Below, one piece after another: positions 15,859-25,528 of a DNA stretch of 64,000 bases. The position numbers and the translations under genes were made by a program. The DNA comes from Prevotella sp. P5-108. GTDB lineage: Bacteria > Bacteroidota > Bacteroidia > Bacteroidales > Bacteroidaceae. The notes under the pieces are model-generated. The model searched no databases. It was not told the DNA's origin and worked only from the letters and a program-made list of their open reading frames with translations. The stretch is taken from contig NZ_NPJJ01000003.1 of NCBI RefSeq assembly GCF_002251385.1, forward strand, positions 62,001 to 126,000. Reading direction: 5' to 3'. Position 1 is the first letter of the stretch. Every line of letters starts with the position of its first letter.

Positions 15859-18651
15859 ATGAACAAGATAAAGAGAATCAACATGCTGTGGCTCGCGCTG
15901 TGTGCCGTTGCCCTGACGGCCGCAGGTCAGGTGCCCGGCAGCGCACTCGACCATATGCTGCAGCGTCCCCGCGTAAGCAAAACGTATAAGGACAAGACAC
16001 TCTTCGACCATCTGTTTGTCGATGCCGGTTTGGGCATAAGTGCCATGGGTCCCGGTGGTATCACCACCAACGGCTTGGGCGAACTGAATATTGGCGACTG
16101 GTTTACCCCCGAGCATGGAATGCGCCTCCATTTCGATGGCGGTATATTCAAGCCCGATGGCCTCAGAACCAAGTATGTGGGAGGTGGTCTGGACTATCTG
16201 CTCAATCTCACCGCCCTGTCGCAGTATGGCAATGACTACCAGCCCCGCACCTTTGAGCTCTATGGTATCGCCGGATTGGGTTACCACTATTCACGCCAGG
16301 AGGGTATCAGCGCCCGCGGACTCGATGTCCATATCGGTCTGCGCGGTCAGGCAGCCCTCTCTCCCTTTACCTATTTATATATAGAGCCCCGCGTCGCGAT
16401 TATGGACGACGACGTGGCTCAGGGTGCAACCTGGCATGGCTACCGCCCCGTGGCTTCGCTCTCGGCAGGTTTGGGCTATCGTCTGCCCCGGCATCGCCTC
16501 AGTTATACCGAAGACAAGGGACATGTGGGCTGGGCTGACAATATCTTCATCGGTGTGATGGGCGGTCCTACCGCGCTGCTCAGCTCAGACCCCAGCAACT
16601 GGAGCGACTATGGCGGTCTGCGTCTTGCCGGTACTCTTGGCAAGTGGTTTGGCCACACCAATGGTCTGCGCCTCAATGTCAACGGCAGCTACTTCGACCA
16701 GAAATACCATAACAAGGTCAAGGCCATCGGCGCCGGACTTGACTATATGCTCAATATGCACAACGCCTTCGGTGGCTACAATCCCGACCGCAGGTTCTGG
16801 GTCAACGCCCTTGCTGGTGTGAGCTACAACTACACTTCGGTCTATCCTGGTATCCATGGTCATGCTTTCGGCTATGGCGGTGGTTTGCAGGCCAATGTCC
16901 GGTTGAGGCGCGATATCGACTTTGTCGTTGAGCCCCGTGTAGATTTCTATGGCAACAGCTACGCACCCTATGCCAACTCCTTCAATCAGCGCGATGTGAT
17001 GGGCTCAGTGCTTGCCGGTCTCGTCTATACTTATCACGACCGCCGTGCGCTGCGCGACGATGACACCTTCACTCAACAAGCCTGGCACGACCATATGTTT
17101 GTCGAGACTGGTATCGGACTCAATCTCCCCGTCATGGCCTCTTCCCTCAAGCATCCCGGCGATTATCTCCGTCCGTCGCTCTATGTGGCTGTGGGCAAGT
17201 GGTTCAGTCCGCTCCATGGTATGCGTCTGTGGGGTCAGCTGGCTCAGACCCAGTACGATGTCAACGACCGCAACCGTTACAAGCATGTCTCTGCGGGAGC
17301 CGACTATCTGCTCAACCTCACCAATGCGCTCTATGGCTATCGTGCCGACCGCAAGTTTGATGTCGTCGGCGGCTTGGGTGCCAATGTCCTTCGTCGTGAG
17401 GGCAAGACCAGTCTCTTCATGGGTCTCAATGCTTCGCTCCGCGCCACCTGGCGTCCCAACCGCTTGATGGGTTTCTTCATCGAGCCTCGTCTGCAGGGCT
17501 ATGGCGACAACCTCCTGCCCAGTACACTCAGCTTTGCCAAACTCGACCTCATCGCCGGCATCCAGGCTGGCGTGCAGTTCAATCTCGATATGCCCGACAG
17601 CTACAAGAAGGCTGATGGCGACAACCGCCGCACCTCTATCATGATAGCTGGCGGCGTGACCAATCATCTCGGCGACCTGCGCACCGCCCGTGCCTACAGC
17701 CCCATCGGCCGACTGAGCTATACCCACTGGTATTCCAATACCTCGGCATGGCGTGCCAATCTCCAGGGCTACATCCAGCGCGCCATCCACAATAGCCGAC
17801 AGGGTCAGGTGGGTTTCGGACTCGACTGGATGACCGACTTCACTGCCCAGACCTATGGCTACGACCCCGACCGTGTGCTCAGTTTCAATGGATTTGTGGG
17901 AGCCAATGCTGGAGTTGATTTCGGCGATGGACGTACCTGCTTCGCTCCTGATGTGCATGTGGGTACACAGATGTCGCTGCGCGTCTCCGACGCCGTGAGA
18001 GTGGTTGTCGAGCCCCAGTTGTCTTACCAGATGTCCAGCCGATGGAACAGCCAGAGTCAGCGCGTGATGCCTCAGCTGCTGCTGGGTCTCGACTACAGCA
18101 TGAACCGGCATCAGAGCAAACGCGACAACCACGGCGCTCCCGCCCATAGCAATGTCGTGATGGCCGGACTGGGTGTCGGTACCTATTCGGGCTCGTTCCG
18201 CGAGGTGAGTCCTTACCGCAACAAGTTCACCTTCAATGCCGACTTGGGTTATGGTCGCTGGCTCGACCAGACCAATGGTGCCTATGTGCGCCTGAGCAAC
18301 CTCACCGCCCAGCGCCGTGGCGAGCACAACCAGAGCATCCACTCTCTGCAGGCTGGATATATGCTCAACGTCAAGAGCGCCATCACTGGCGAGTCGACCG
18401 AGAACGATGTGTTCCAGCTTACCACCCTCCTCGGTGCTTCGATGAATGTCGCCACCCGTTCGGGTCATGGTCCCACCTACGCCCCCGGTCTCCAGGCAGC
18501 CGTCCAGGCTGGTGTGCGTGTCGCCCCACAGGTTGAGATATATCTCGAGCCATCGGTGGCAGCCTTCGGCAAGACCATCGAGCGCTCCCACAACTCCTAT
18601 CCCGTCGAGGCGATGGCCAAGTTGAGCCTCGGCACCAAGATTAGCTTCTGA
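15859..18651 (+). CDS. Outer-membrane protein of five tandem barrel-like repeats
   Basis: 930 residues with a signal peptide ending near AAGQ. Five homologous segments of about 160-185 residues follow (roughly 52-208, 229-398, 413-585, 596-755, 770-930). Each reads like a small outer-membrane barrel: an opening strand (FVDAGLGIS, FIGVMGGPT, FVETGIGLN, SIMIAGGVT, VVMAGLGVG), a GxWF...GMRL strand pair, a GLDYLLNL or similar strand, and a late IEPRV or VEPQL strand. The repeats are well diverged, so the expansion is old. I do not know a named family for the five-fold form. It may be a multi-barrel or one very large barrel; the last residues (SLGTKISF) end in Phe as in membrane barrels. Confidence 0.8.
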   Translation: MNKIKRINMLWLALCAVALTAAGQVPGSALDHMLQRPRVSKTYKDKTLFDHLFVDAGLGISAMGPGGITTNGLGELNIGDWFTPEHGMRLHFDGGIFKPDGLRTKYVGGGLDYLLNLTALSQYGNDYQPRTFELYGIAGLGYHYSRQEGISARGLDVHIGLRGQAALSPFTYLYIEPRVAIMDDDVAQGATWHGYRPVASLSAGLGYRLPRHRLSYTEDKGHVGWADNIFIGVMGGPTALLSSDPSNWSDYGGLRLAGTLGKWFGHTNGLRLNVNGSYFDQKYHNKVKAIGAGLDYMLNMHNAFGGYNPDRRFWVNALAGVSYNYTSVYPGIHGHAFGYGGGLQANVRLRRDIDFVVEPRVDFYGNSYAPYANSFNQRDVMGSVLAGLVYTYHDRRALRDDDTFTQQAWHDHMFVETGIGLNLPVMASSLKHPGDYLRPSLYVAVGKWFSPLHGMRLWGQLAQTQYDVNDRNRYKHVSAGADYLLNLTNALYGYRADRKFDVVGGLGANVLRREGKTSLFMGLNASLRATWRPNRLMGFFIEPRLQGYGDNLLPSTLSFAKLDLIAGIQAGVQFNLDMPDSYKKADGDNRRTSIMIAGGVTNHLGDLRTARAYSPIGRLSYTHWYSNTSAWRANLQGYIQRAIHNSRQGQVGFGLDWMTDFTAQTYGYDPDRVLSFNGFVGANAGVDFGDGRTCFAPDVHVGTQMSLRVSDAVRVVVEPQLSYQMSSRWNSQSQRVMPQLLLGLDYSMNRHQSKRDNHGAPAHSNVVMAGLGVGTYSGSFREVSPYRNKFTFNADLGYGRWLDQTNGAYVRLSNLTAQRRGEHNQSIHSLQAGYMLNVKSAITGESTENDVFQLTTLLGASMNVATRSGHGPTYAPGLQAAVQAGVRVAPQVEIYLEPSVAAFGKTIERSHNSYPVEAMAKLSLGTKISF

Positions 18652-18673
18652 TAGATTATCATCGCCTATATAG

Positions 18674-18715
18674 ACTCCGCAATACATCATCGTGTGTATT
18701 GCGGAGTTTGTGTTT
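18674..18715 (+). terminator. Terminator of the DUF3575/OmpA/barrel operon
   Basis: ACTCCGCAATACA at 18674-18686 pairs perfectly with TGTATTGCGGAGT at 18695-18707, followed by TTGTGTTT. The rest of 18716-18930 shows no gene or clear motif. Confidence 0.85.
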
Positions 18716-18930
18716 ATATCGATGAAAATTATTTCCCCGAAGGAGTTGTTTTGTCGGAATTAATTTGTCAATTTGCTGCGTCAGTGGTAGAATTGCTCTT
18801 GTTCGTCTTCGCAACACAGGCATAAGAGGTTTCTTCGACTGGACACTAACTCCCGATTACAGGTAGTTGCTCAATCATTCTAAAGATATCATTAACCAAA
18901 GTGTTGCACATTAACTGATTTTCTAACCAA

Positions 18931-19065
18931 ATGTACAAAGCGAACATGAAACACTTCCTGACCCTACTTATCGCTGTGCTTTCGCTGCTTCCTTCGACCA
19001 TGAAGGCTGCCGGCAACAAGGTGATAACCTCTCTCGACCTCACCATCCCGGTGCCCCAAGCCTGA
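18931..19065 (+). other. Signal peptide of the SLH-like protein, cut off by an in-frame TGA
   Basis: An ATG at 18931 (or 18946) opens a typical signal peptide (MKHFLTLLIAVLSLLPS, cleavage near MKAAG) and runs 44 codons to TGA at 19063-19065. The same frame continues without a gap into the 740-residue protein at 19066. The codon before is GCC and the one after ATG, so one base change from GGA (Gly) would explain the stop. Without this segment the downstream protein has no export signal. The stop could be a mutation, a population variant, a sequencing error or, less likely, read-through. Confidence 0.8.
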
Positions 19066-21288
19066 ATGACTTTGCAGGAGGGCGAAGAACTCAAACTCAC
19101 CGCCGCCAAGACCTCTTATGGCGACCTGGTCCAGCAGGGCATCGCCTCAATCATGAACATTATTTGGGAAGGCGAGTTTGACACCAAAGACCCTTCCCAC
19201 CCCAAGTTTAAGGCCGGCTACTCCTACAGGGCATCAATCAAGGTGATGCTCGACACCAAGGGCCCTTACACCCTCAAGTACCAGATGCGCGACGGCGACT
19301 ATTATGTAGACGACACCATGATTAAGATTACCGTCAACGGCGCCCCCGCCCGCGTGAATATCAGTGGCCCTTATTACCCCAGTTTCAGCGTTGTGTTCAC
19401 CGTGCCTGGCGGCAAAGGCGGAAACCTGGAGAAGGAAAACCTGTTTGGAGATTACATCGCCAACAAGAAGAAAAGTCGTGCCAGCCATAACATTTATTCC
19501 ACAGCGACGGCCGACGCCTGCTGTGGCTCCTTCCATCCCCACGATGTGGTCACCATTACCGAGACCCACGACCCTCTGCCTGAGTTTGAGGGCCCCAACC
19601 GTGTCTTCCTTACCAAGGTCATTGTAGACACTGGCGACGAGGCTGTCTACAAGGAGTTCGCCAGTGCACTGAGCCTGTATCAGTCTGGTTATTACAATCT
19701 CAAGGAGGTGTGGCTCAGCGACAAAGTCAATGCCGTGACGTTTATGCGCGTCCTCAACGAGGGTATGAAGAACCCTATTTGGCCCGATAGCTATTATTAC
19801 CAAAGCCACAGCACCATGTTCCTTGCGGGCGATGCCACGCTGTGTGTGCCTGCCAAGCAGGCAGAAGCTGTAAAGGTGCTCATGGCGAAGCATGCCAAGT
19901 TTCCGCCCTACACTGTGAGAACCTATACGGGCAATGTGGCCGACGCCCAGAAGGCCGGACTCAAGGCTACCAAGAATCCATGCACCAAGCACAACTTTGT
20001 ATCGAGGTTATTCACCGCCGACCGTATAATGCAGCATTACACCTGTACGCAAGCCCCTAAGGTGTATTATTCCTGCAGCATCTGCGGCCAGTGCGAGCGT
20101 AATCCCAATCACACCTTCATGTTCCTTAAGCCAGAAGACGAAAAGACTTACATTCCTGGCGTCCATTACTTCAAGGCCAACCTTGCCACCGACCAAGCCT
20201 ATGTGGGCACCAATGCCGCTGGCGAGCATATCTACTGGCAGAGCTGTATATGGTGCGGCATGTCGTCCAACTATGAGCAGCGCCATCTTACCGAGAAGCA
20301 TCGCCGTGCAGCAGGCTTTGGAGGCACGCTGCCCCTGTTCCGTAAGCACATGGAGGCCCAGCTGAATATGCGCGAAGACAATGCCAAACTGGCTACTACC
20401 CCTCAGCCCGATATGTTCACGCTGCCCGTCCGCAGCACCGTGAAAAAGAGCGTATGGGCAGAGGACGAGGTGAACCGTGCCCTCTGCGACAACCTCATTG
20501 ACGAGCAGCTCTTGGGCAACGACTATACCGTAACCGCCACCCGCCAGCAGGTGGCATCGATAGCCCTGAGGCTTATCAAGGAGATGACCGAGAAGAACGC
20601 CGATGAAGGCAAGTTGAACCTCTTTGCCGACATCGCCGATGGCACTCCCGATATGTCGGCTCCCATGACACGTCAGGAGATGGCAACACTCATCTATCGT
20701 GCCATGCGCTATATTGAGCAGAACTCCAAGTATACCTATACCGACTACAACTCCAACCTCGCTGCCTATACCGACAGCCCTCAGCTCAAGGAGTGGGCCA
20801 GGGAGCCCATGGCGTTTATGGAGGCGCTGGAGCTTGTCGACCCAGTGACCAAGACCACCCTGGCGCCCAACGCCCCTTGCTCTATCGAGCTGGCGCTGGC
20901 TACTGCCGAACGTGCCACCCTGGCGCAGCATACTGGTTGGGCGCAGACGGTGTCGGATAGCGACAATGTAGCTTACATTACCACCTATACGAGTCACGAT
21001 GCCCTCTCCACGATGCCCCACAACACCGGTGTCACCAATTCTTCATTAGGTTTCTACGAGCGTGTGTGGGTATATCGCATGAAGGGCAACAACGGCTCTA
21101 CCGCGGTGAAGGATAAGTATACCGGTCAGCACCTCTATTTCGAGTCTGGATATCTGCACCCCGTGCGTAGAAACGCCCCCAGTTTATCTAACACCAGACA
21201 AAAGGTGAAGAACGCTCGTGCCAAATCTCAGAAGAAGAGCGGTGGCTTGAAGAAAGGGTTGGGTGTGTTGAAGAGCATCCTGATGTAA
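19066..21288 (+). CDS. Surface protein with Cys-rich and SLH-like domains (body separated from its signal peptide)
   Basis: 740 residues from the ATG directly after the in-frame TGA; the true ancestral start is at 18931. Residues about 1-115 look like an Ig-like beta-sandwich. A middle region (about 320-420) has Cys pairs, CSICGQCERNP and CIWCGMSS with nearby His, suggesting a metal or disulfide knot. Residues about 465-640 resemble two to three S-layer-homology repeats, with TRQQVASIALRLI, MTRQEMATLIYRAM and a final CSIELALATAERA. SLH modules normally attach proteins to the cell-wall polymer. The tail is very basic (KKSGGLKKGLGVLK). As it stands the protein is probably not secreted, so the locus may be a recent pseudogene. 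Confidence 0.7.
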   Translation: MTLQEGEELKLTAAKTSYGDLVQQGIASIMNIIWEGEFDTKDPSHPKFKAGYSYRASIKVMLDTKGPYTLKYQMRDGDYYVDDTMIKITVNGAPARVNISGPYYPSFSVVFTVPGGKGGNLEKENLFGDYIANKKKSRASHNIYSTATADACCGSFHPHDVVTITETHDPLPEFEGPNRVFLTKVIVDTGDEAVYKEFASALSLYQSGYYNLKEVWLSDKVNAVTFMRVLNEGMKNPIWPDSYYYQSHSTMFLAGDATLCVPAKQAEAVKVLMAKHAKFPPYTVRTYTGNVADAQKAGLKATKNPCTKHNFVSRLFTADRIMQHYTCTQAPKVYYSCSICGQCERNPNHTFMFLKPEDEKTYIPGVHYFKANLATDQAYVGTNAAGEHIYWQSCIWCGMSSNYEQRHLTEKHRRAAGFGGTLPLFRKHMEAQLNMREDNAKLATTPQPDMFTLPVRSTVKKSVWAEDEVNRALCDNLIDEQLLGNDYTVTATRQQVASIALRLIKEMTEKNADEGKLNLFADIADGTPDMSAPMTRQEMATLIYRAMRYIEQNSKYTYTDYNSNLAAYTDSPQLKEWAREPMAFMEALELVDPVTKTTLAPNAPCSIELALATAERATLAQHTGWAQTVSDSDNVAYITTYTSHDALSTMPHNTGVTNSSLGFYERVWVYRMKGNNGSTAVKDKYTGQHLYFESGYLHPVRRNAPSLSNTRQKVKNARAKSQKKSGGLKKGLGVLKSILM

Positions 21289-21317
21289 CCGCGTCACCGC
21301 CAATACTCACTAAAGAT

Positions 21318-21359
21318 ACAGCCGCCTTTGTCACAATGACAGAGGCGGCTGTTCTTTTG
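21318..21359. terminator. Convergent terminator
   Basis: ACAGCCGCCT at 21318-21327 pairs with AGGCGGCTGT at 21343-21352, with a second inner pairing GTCA/TGAC and TTCTTTT after it. It sits between converging genes and may serve both strands. Confidence 0.8.
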
Positions 21360-22049
21360 TCAACTGCCCATCAGCAGTCGTTGCTGGAAGGCAGTAATGT
21401 CATCTCTCAGGCCATCGTCTTGCAGGAGGATGGAGCCAGGTTTGAGATACGTTTTCTTGTTTACCTCCAGCATCAGTGAGTGATAGCCGAAGTCGCAATC
21501 GGGAGTCTCCGAGTTGCTGTATGGGTAGTTTACGCCCACCTTGTACCCCCTGTCCATAAAATGGTTGACAGCCATATCTATAACTTCATGAGATGGCTTC
21601 GACCAGTCTTCGTTGTAGCCGATACAGATTTCTACATCGCTCAAGTCATCAGGGAATGAATGACAATCGAGAAGCAGCGCGCCTTCTTGCAGCGCGCGGC
21701 TGAGGCGCTCTTGATGCCAGTGCCACAGATTCAGGAGATGCTGTTCCTGGTCAGAGGGGATGGCGCGCCTATAATCCTCAAACTCTTTGTAGACGATACC
21801 TTGCCCGATGCTTTCCATGGGGTCGTTCCAGAGTCTCTCAGCGTCAACGATAAATCGGGAGTAGGGAAAGCGCACCGTCGTAATGCGGCTATCCTGCAAT
21901 CCGTGGAAGAGATAGTCCGTATGACAGTCGGTCCACTTGATTACTACATTGTTCAGGAAATCGGCATCGAGATTCCAGAAACTCTTTTCCGCGTCATACA
22001 GACCCTCCATAGAGGCGTGCGGCTCATTCAGTACAATGTGTTCGTACAT
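21360..22049 (-). CDS. N-formylglutamate amidohydrolase family protein
   Basis: 229 residues from the ATG at 22049. The frame is open 87 codons further, but the family begins with this MYEHIVLNEPHAS segment and a promoter lies at 22157-22190, inside the longer frame. Conserved family features are visible: the metal-site opening HIVLNEPHAS, VRFPYSRFIVDAERLWNDP, a DCHSF motif (LLLDCHSFPDD) and VGVNYPYS. Members release formate from N-formylglutamate in histidine breakdown, but many homologues without hut neighbours have unknown amidase substrates. No histidine genes are nearby, so the substrate is open. Confidence 0.88.
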   Translation of the reverse strand: MYEHIVLNEPHASMEGLYDAEKSFWNLDADFLNNVVIKWTDCHTDYLFHGLQDSRITTVRFPYSRFIVDAERLWNDPMESIGQGIVYKEFEDYRRAIPSDQEQHLLNLWHWHQERLSRALQEGALLLDCHSFPDDLSDVEICIGYNEDWSKPSHEVIDMAVNHFMDRGYKVGVNYPYSNSETPDCDFGYHSLMLEVNKKTYLKPGSILLQDDGLRDDITAFQQRLLMGS

Positions 22050-22156
22050 CTTTGTCAGTTTTAATTGTCCTACAATTCGCATCCAAACTGGACCACCGTG
22101 GCTGACAGCTCGGTTGGCGTACCCAAAGGGTAACTCTGCAGATGCTATATCGGTTG

Positions 22157-22190
22157 CAAAGTTACATAATAATATCCATTGCCCAGCAAA
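22157..22190 (-). promoter_or_regulatory. Promoter of the amidohydrolase gene
   Basis: On the minus strand TAACTTTG (22164-22157) is preceded by TTTG (22190-22187) with a 22-base spacer. It supports a start at 22049 with a leader of about 100 bases. The rest of 22191-22649 holds no convincing gene; an AAACCAT/ATGGTTT inverted repeat lies near 22360-22402. Confidence 0.6.
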
Positions 22191-22649
22191 TAAATCGAAG
22201 AATTTGATGAAGCGGCTTGCTTTCGTATCGTGAGCAATCCATTGACCAGCCGCCCGCAGGCATTTCGCACCTGCATCGTCTACCCATAAACTCATTATCG
22301 TAGAACGCATATTTCTGAGGCATACATATACCTGCTCCTGATGCGTCTATTTCTGATAATCAAACCATGAATTATGTGAATACATATCTGCAACCATGGT
22401 TTCAGCCTTTTAATCGGCTATTTCACGTCGCCATTTGCGTCCAGAATGGCCCGTTCTGAAGAAATTTGTCATGTGCGTGTCAATTTCTTTGCCGATTTCA
22501 GCCGCAATATAGAAAATATCACTATCTTTGTCGTCGGCGTTTGCCGACCGTAGGCTGCTGACAGTAAGCATATATGCCTTACGGTGGTTTCCGCCGACAT
22601 CATAATCGTCTACCATCTATATTTACATTGACTAAACAGGAATTGACAC

Positions 22650-25394
22650 ATGAAGACTATTACCGTTTTTCTTGCCTCAAGCAATGAGTTGAATTACGAC
22701 CGCAACAGTTTCCATGCTTTGATAGCCAAACTTGACGACATATACGAGCCACGGGGTATCCGCATCAAATGCCGCAGATGGGAGGACTTCCCCGCTTATT
22801 GCACAGGTGAAAGAACGCAGGATGTCTACAATAAGACCGTACGCTCCTGCGATATGTGCATCTGTATGTTCCATAAAGAGGCTGGACAGTATACTATTGA
22901 GGAGTTTGAACAGGCTCTGGATGAATACAGAACCAATCACAGTCATCCCAAGACCTTCGTTTATATACGCGCTCTTGTAGAAGGTGAGGTCGAAACCGAC
23001 GAACTCAAGGCGTTCAAGGACCAACTCTTCAAGAGCATTGGCCATTATTGGTGCAACTATGCCTGTGATGACAGCATGAATCTCCATTTTGTCATGCAAC
23101 TTGAGCGACTCATACCTGACATGGGGCTGTCTGCAGGCGACAGCAGCCAGTTGAAGGTGGAAGAGGGTAATGTCACGCTGCAGGGCATCAAGATAGCCGA
23201 CTATACCAATCTGCCTTTTGCGGCAGCCAATCCCGAATACTGCAATCTGAAGGAGAAATATGCCCAGCTCGACAAGGACATCACCCAACTGCGCGCATTG
23301 GGAATAGACGACACCCACGACCTGCTCAGAGAAAAGGTCATAGACCGACAGAAATGTCATGAGCAAATCATCAATATGGAGAAGCAGTTGCTTGACATGG
23401 CCTTCCAGGTAAACAAGTCAATCAGCAGCAATAGCCCCATGAGCGAACGCAAGCGTCTTGCCATCGAGATGTTTGAGCAGGGCAACATCAAGGGTGTCAT
23501 CAATGTCCTCAACGAGGAAGACATGGCTTCTGAAGCCAAGCAGGCAGAGCTGGAGATAGCCCGAGGCCGTCAACTGGTGGAGAGCGGCAATGAGCTGATA
23601 GCCAAAGGCATACAGGTCATCCAAGCCCAGGTCGAAGACTACATCCTGCGAGCCAAAGCCTTGATGCTGGACATTGACAATAGCGACAGATTCTCACTCG
23701 CCTGCAATGCCTACGAACGGGCGATAGAACTGACGCGTAAACATTTGCCCAAGGCAGAGCTTGCTGGCCAGTTGAATGATTATTACTGTTTTTTGTCTGC
23801 TAATAACCAATTCTCCAAGTGCGAAGCATATATCGAAGAGAGTGTGTCTATCAGGGCAGAGTTGTGTCGCGACCACCCCGAGATGTATGAGTCAGACTTG
23901 GCTGGTTCATATAACAACTTGGCAATTCTATATAGTGATACCCAGCGGCTCCAGGAAAGCGAAGCGATGTACAAGTCGGCATTGGCGATATATGAACGCT
24001 TGGCAAAGGCAAATCCGCAGGCATACGAGCCGGACCTGGCTCGTTCATATAACAACTTGGCAGCTCTTTACAAAGATACCCAGCGGTTCCAGGAAAGCGA
24101 AGAGATGTACAAGTTGGCATTGGCTATACGTGAACGCTTGGCAAAGGCAAATCCGCAGGCATACGAGCCGGACTTGGCACAATCATATAACAACTTGGCA
24201 ATTCTTTACAAAAATACCCAGCGGTTCCAAGAAAGCGAAGAGATGTACAAGTTGGCAATAGCTATACGTGAACGCTTAACAAAGGCAAATCCGCAGGCAT
24301 ACGAGCCAGCCTTGGCTGGTTCATATTACAACTTGGGTAATTTATATCATGCTACCCAGCGGTTCCAGGAAAGCGAATCTATGCACAAATCGGCATTGGC
24401 TATATATGAGCGCTTGGCAAAGGCAAATCCGCTGGCATACGAGCCGGACTTGGCTGATTCATATTACAACTTGGGTTATCTATATGGCGATACCCAGCGG
24501 TTTCAGGAAAGCGAGGCGATGTACAAATCGGCATTGGCTATACGTGAACGCTTGGCAAAGGCAAATCCGCAGGCATACGAGCCGGACTTGGCTGTTTCAT
24601 ATAACAACTTTGGTAATTTATATTATGCTACCCAGCGGTTCCAGGAAAGCGAAGCGATGTACAAGTCTGCCTTGGCTATATATGAACGCTTGGCAAAGGC
24701 GAATCCGCAGGCATACGAGCCGGACTTGGCTGATTCATATTACAACTTGGCTAATCTATATAGCGATACCCAACGGTTTCAGGAAAGCGAAGCGATGTAC
24801 AAGTCTGCCTTGGCTATACGTGAACGCTTGGCAAAGGCAAATCCGCAGGCATACGAGCCAGCCTTGGCTGATTCATATAACAACTTGGCAATTCTTTACA
24901 AAAATACCCAGTGGTTCCAAGAAAGCGAAGAGATGCACAAGTCGGCAATAGCTATACGTGAACGCTTGGCAAAGGCAAATCCGCAGGCATACGAGCCGGA
25001 CTTGGCTGATTCATATTACAACTTGGGTATCCTGTATAGCGATACCCAACGGTTCCAGGAAAGCGAAGAGACGTACAAGTCTGCATTGGCTATATGTGAA
25101 CGCTTGGCAAAGGCGAATCCGCTGGCATACGAGCCGGACTTGGCTGATTCATATAACAACTTGGCTATCCTGTATAGCGGTACCCAGCGGCTCCAAGAAA
25201 GCGAAGAGATGCACAAGTCGGCATTGGCTATACGTGAACGCTTGGCAGAGGATAATCCACAGTTATATGGGTCGGATTTGGCAAAATCGTATAGCTACTT
25301 GGCTATTTTGTACAAACATACCCATCGATTTGCGGAAAGCGAAGAGATGGCTAACGCTGCAGCAGCTATACGTGAACGCTTAGGCATAGAATAG
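22650..25394 (+). CDS. TPR protein with a TIR/DUF4062-like N-terminal domain and 11 expanded repeats
   Basis: 914 residues, no signal peptide, so cytoplasmic. Residues 1-158 form an alpha/beta domain beginning KTITVFLASSNELNYDRNSF, with a conserved-looking WEDF, GERTQDVYNKTV, CDMCICMF and EEFEQAL; this pattern resembles DUF4062/TIR-like domains used as signalling or effector heads. Residues about 190-330 are coiled-coil. After one diverged TPR come 11 repeats of 46 residues (kinesin-light-chain type: SYNNLAILY-DTQRFQESEEMYKSALAIRERLAKANPQAYEPDLA). The repeats are almost identical in DNA, unlike normal TPRs. A partner is not encoded next door. A role in ligand sensing, possibly in phage or stress defence, is inference. 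Confidence 0.8.
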   Translation: MKTITVFLASSNELNYDRNSFHALIAKLDDIYEPRGIRIKCRRWEDFPAYCTGERTQDVYNKTVRSCDMCICMFHKEAGQYTIEEFEQALDEYRTNHSHPKTFVYIRALVEGEVETDELKAFKDQLFKSIGHYWCNYACDDSMNLHFVMQLERLIPDMGLSAGDSSQLKVEEGNVTLQGIKIADYTNLPFAAANPEYCNLKEKYAQLDKDITQLRALGIDDTHDLLREKVIDRQKCHEQIINMEKQLLDMAFQVNKSISSNSPMSERKRLAIEMFEQGNIKGVINVLNEEDMASEAKQAELEIARGRQLVESGNELIAKGIQVIQAQVEDYILRAKALMLDIDNSDRFSLACNAYERAIELTRKHLPKAELAGQLNDYYCFLSANNQFSKCEAYIEESVSIRAELCRDHPEMYESDLAGSYNNLAILYSDTQRLQESEAMYKSALAIYERLAKANPQAYEPDLARSYNNLAALYKDTQRFQESEEMYKLALAIRERLAKANPQAYEPDLAQSYNNLAILYKNTQRFQESEEMYKLAIAIRERLTKANPQAYEPALAGSYYNLGNLYHATQRFQESESMHKSALAIYERLAKANPLAYEPDLADSYYNLGYLYGDTQRFQESEAMYKSALAIRERLAKANPQAYEPDLAVSYNNFGNLYYATQRFQESEAMYKSALAIYERLAKANPQAYEPDLADSYYNLANLYSDTQRFQESEAMYKSALAIRERLAKANPQAYEPALADSYNNLAILYKNTQWFQESEEMHKSAIAIRERLAKANPQAYEPDLADSYYNLGILYSDTQRFQESEETYKSALAICERLAKANPLAYEPDLADSYNNLAILYSGTQRLQESEEMHKSALAIRERLAEDNPQLYGSDLAKSYSYLAILYKHTHRFAESEEMANAAAAIRERLGIE
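23907..25391 (+). repeat. Coding tandem repeat, 138-base unit, about 10.8 copies
   Basis: Copies start every 138 bases from TCATAT at 23907 to the last, partial and more diverged copy at 25287. Units differ at few positions (for example AACAAC or TACAAC after TCATAT), which indicates recent duplication or gene conversion. Copy number is likely unstable. Confidence 0.92.
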
Positions 25395-25528
25395 CCACGA
25401 GGCATCACTACTCTGGAAACAAGTGTCTGCAAGCCATTAAGAGGCTATTGTCCGTTTTGCGTCACGCTGTATAGGGTGGCGCAAATGGTATATAGCCTGC
25501 GGCAGTCACCAAGGATAGCCAAAGCCAA

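Noticed and set aside
18931..21288. Alternative genetic code with TGA as sense
   Set aside because: Only one internal TGA was seen, and several normal genes here end in TGA, for example the GT2 gene at 40376 and radC at 41065.
22410..22616. 68-codon minus-strand frame
   Set aside because: No signal, family, promoter or partner; composition is like non-coding sequence. It remains a weak possibility.
23776..25383. Open frames in a second reading frame of the TPR gene
   Set aside because: The 138-base repeat keeps alternative frames open by repetition; the product is a repeated Trp/Arg-rich string without sense.
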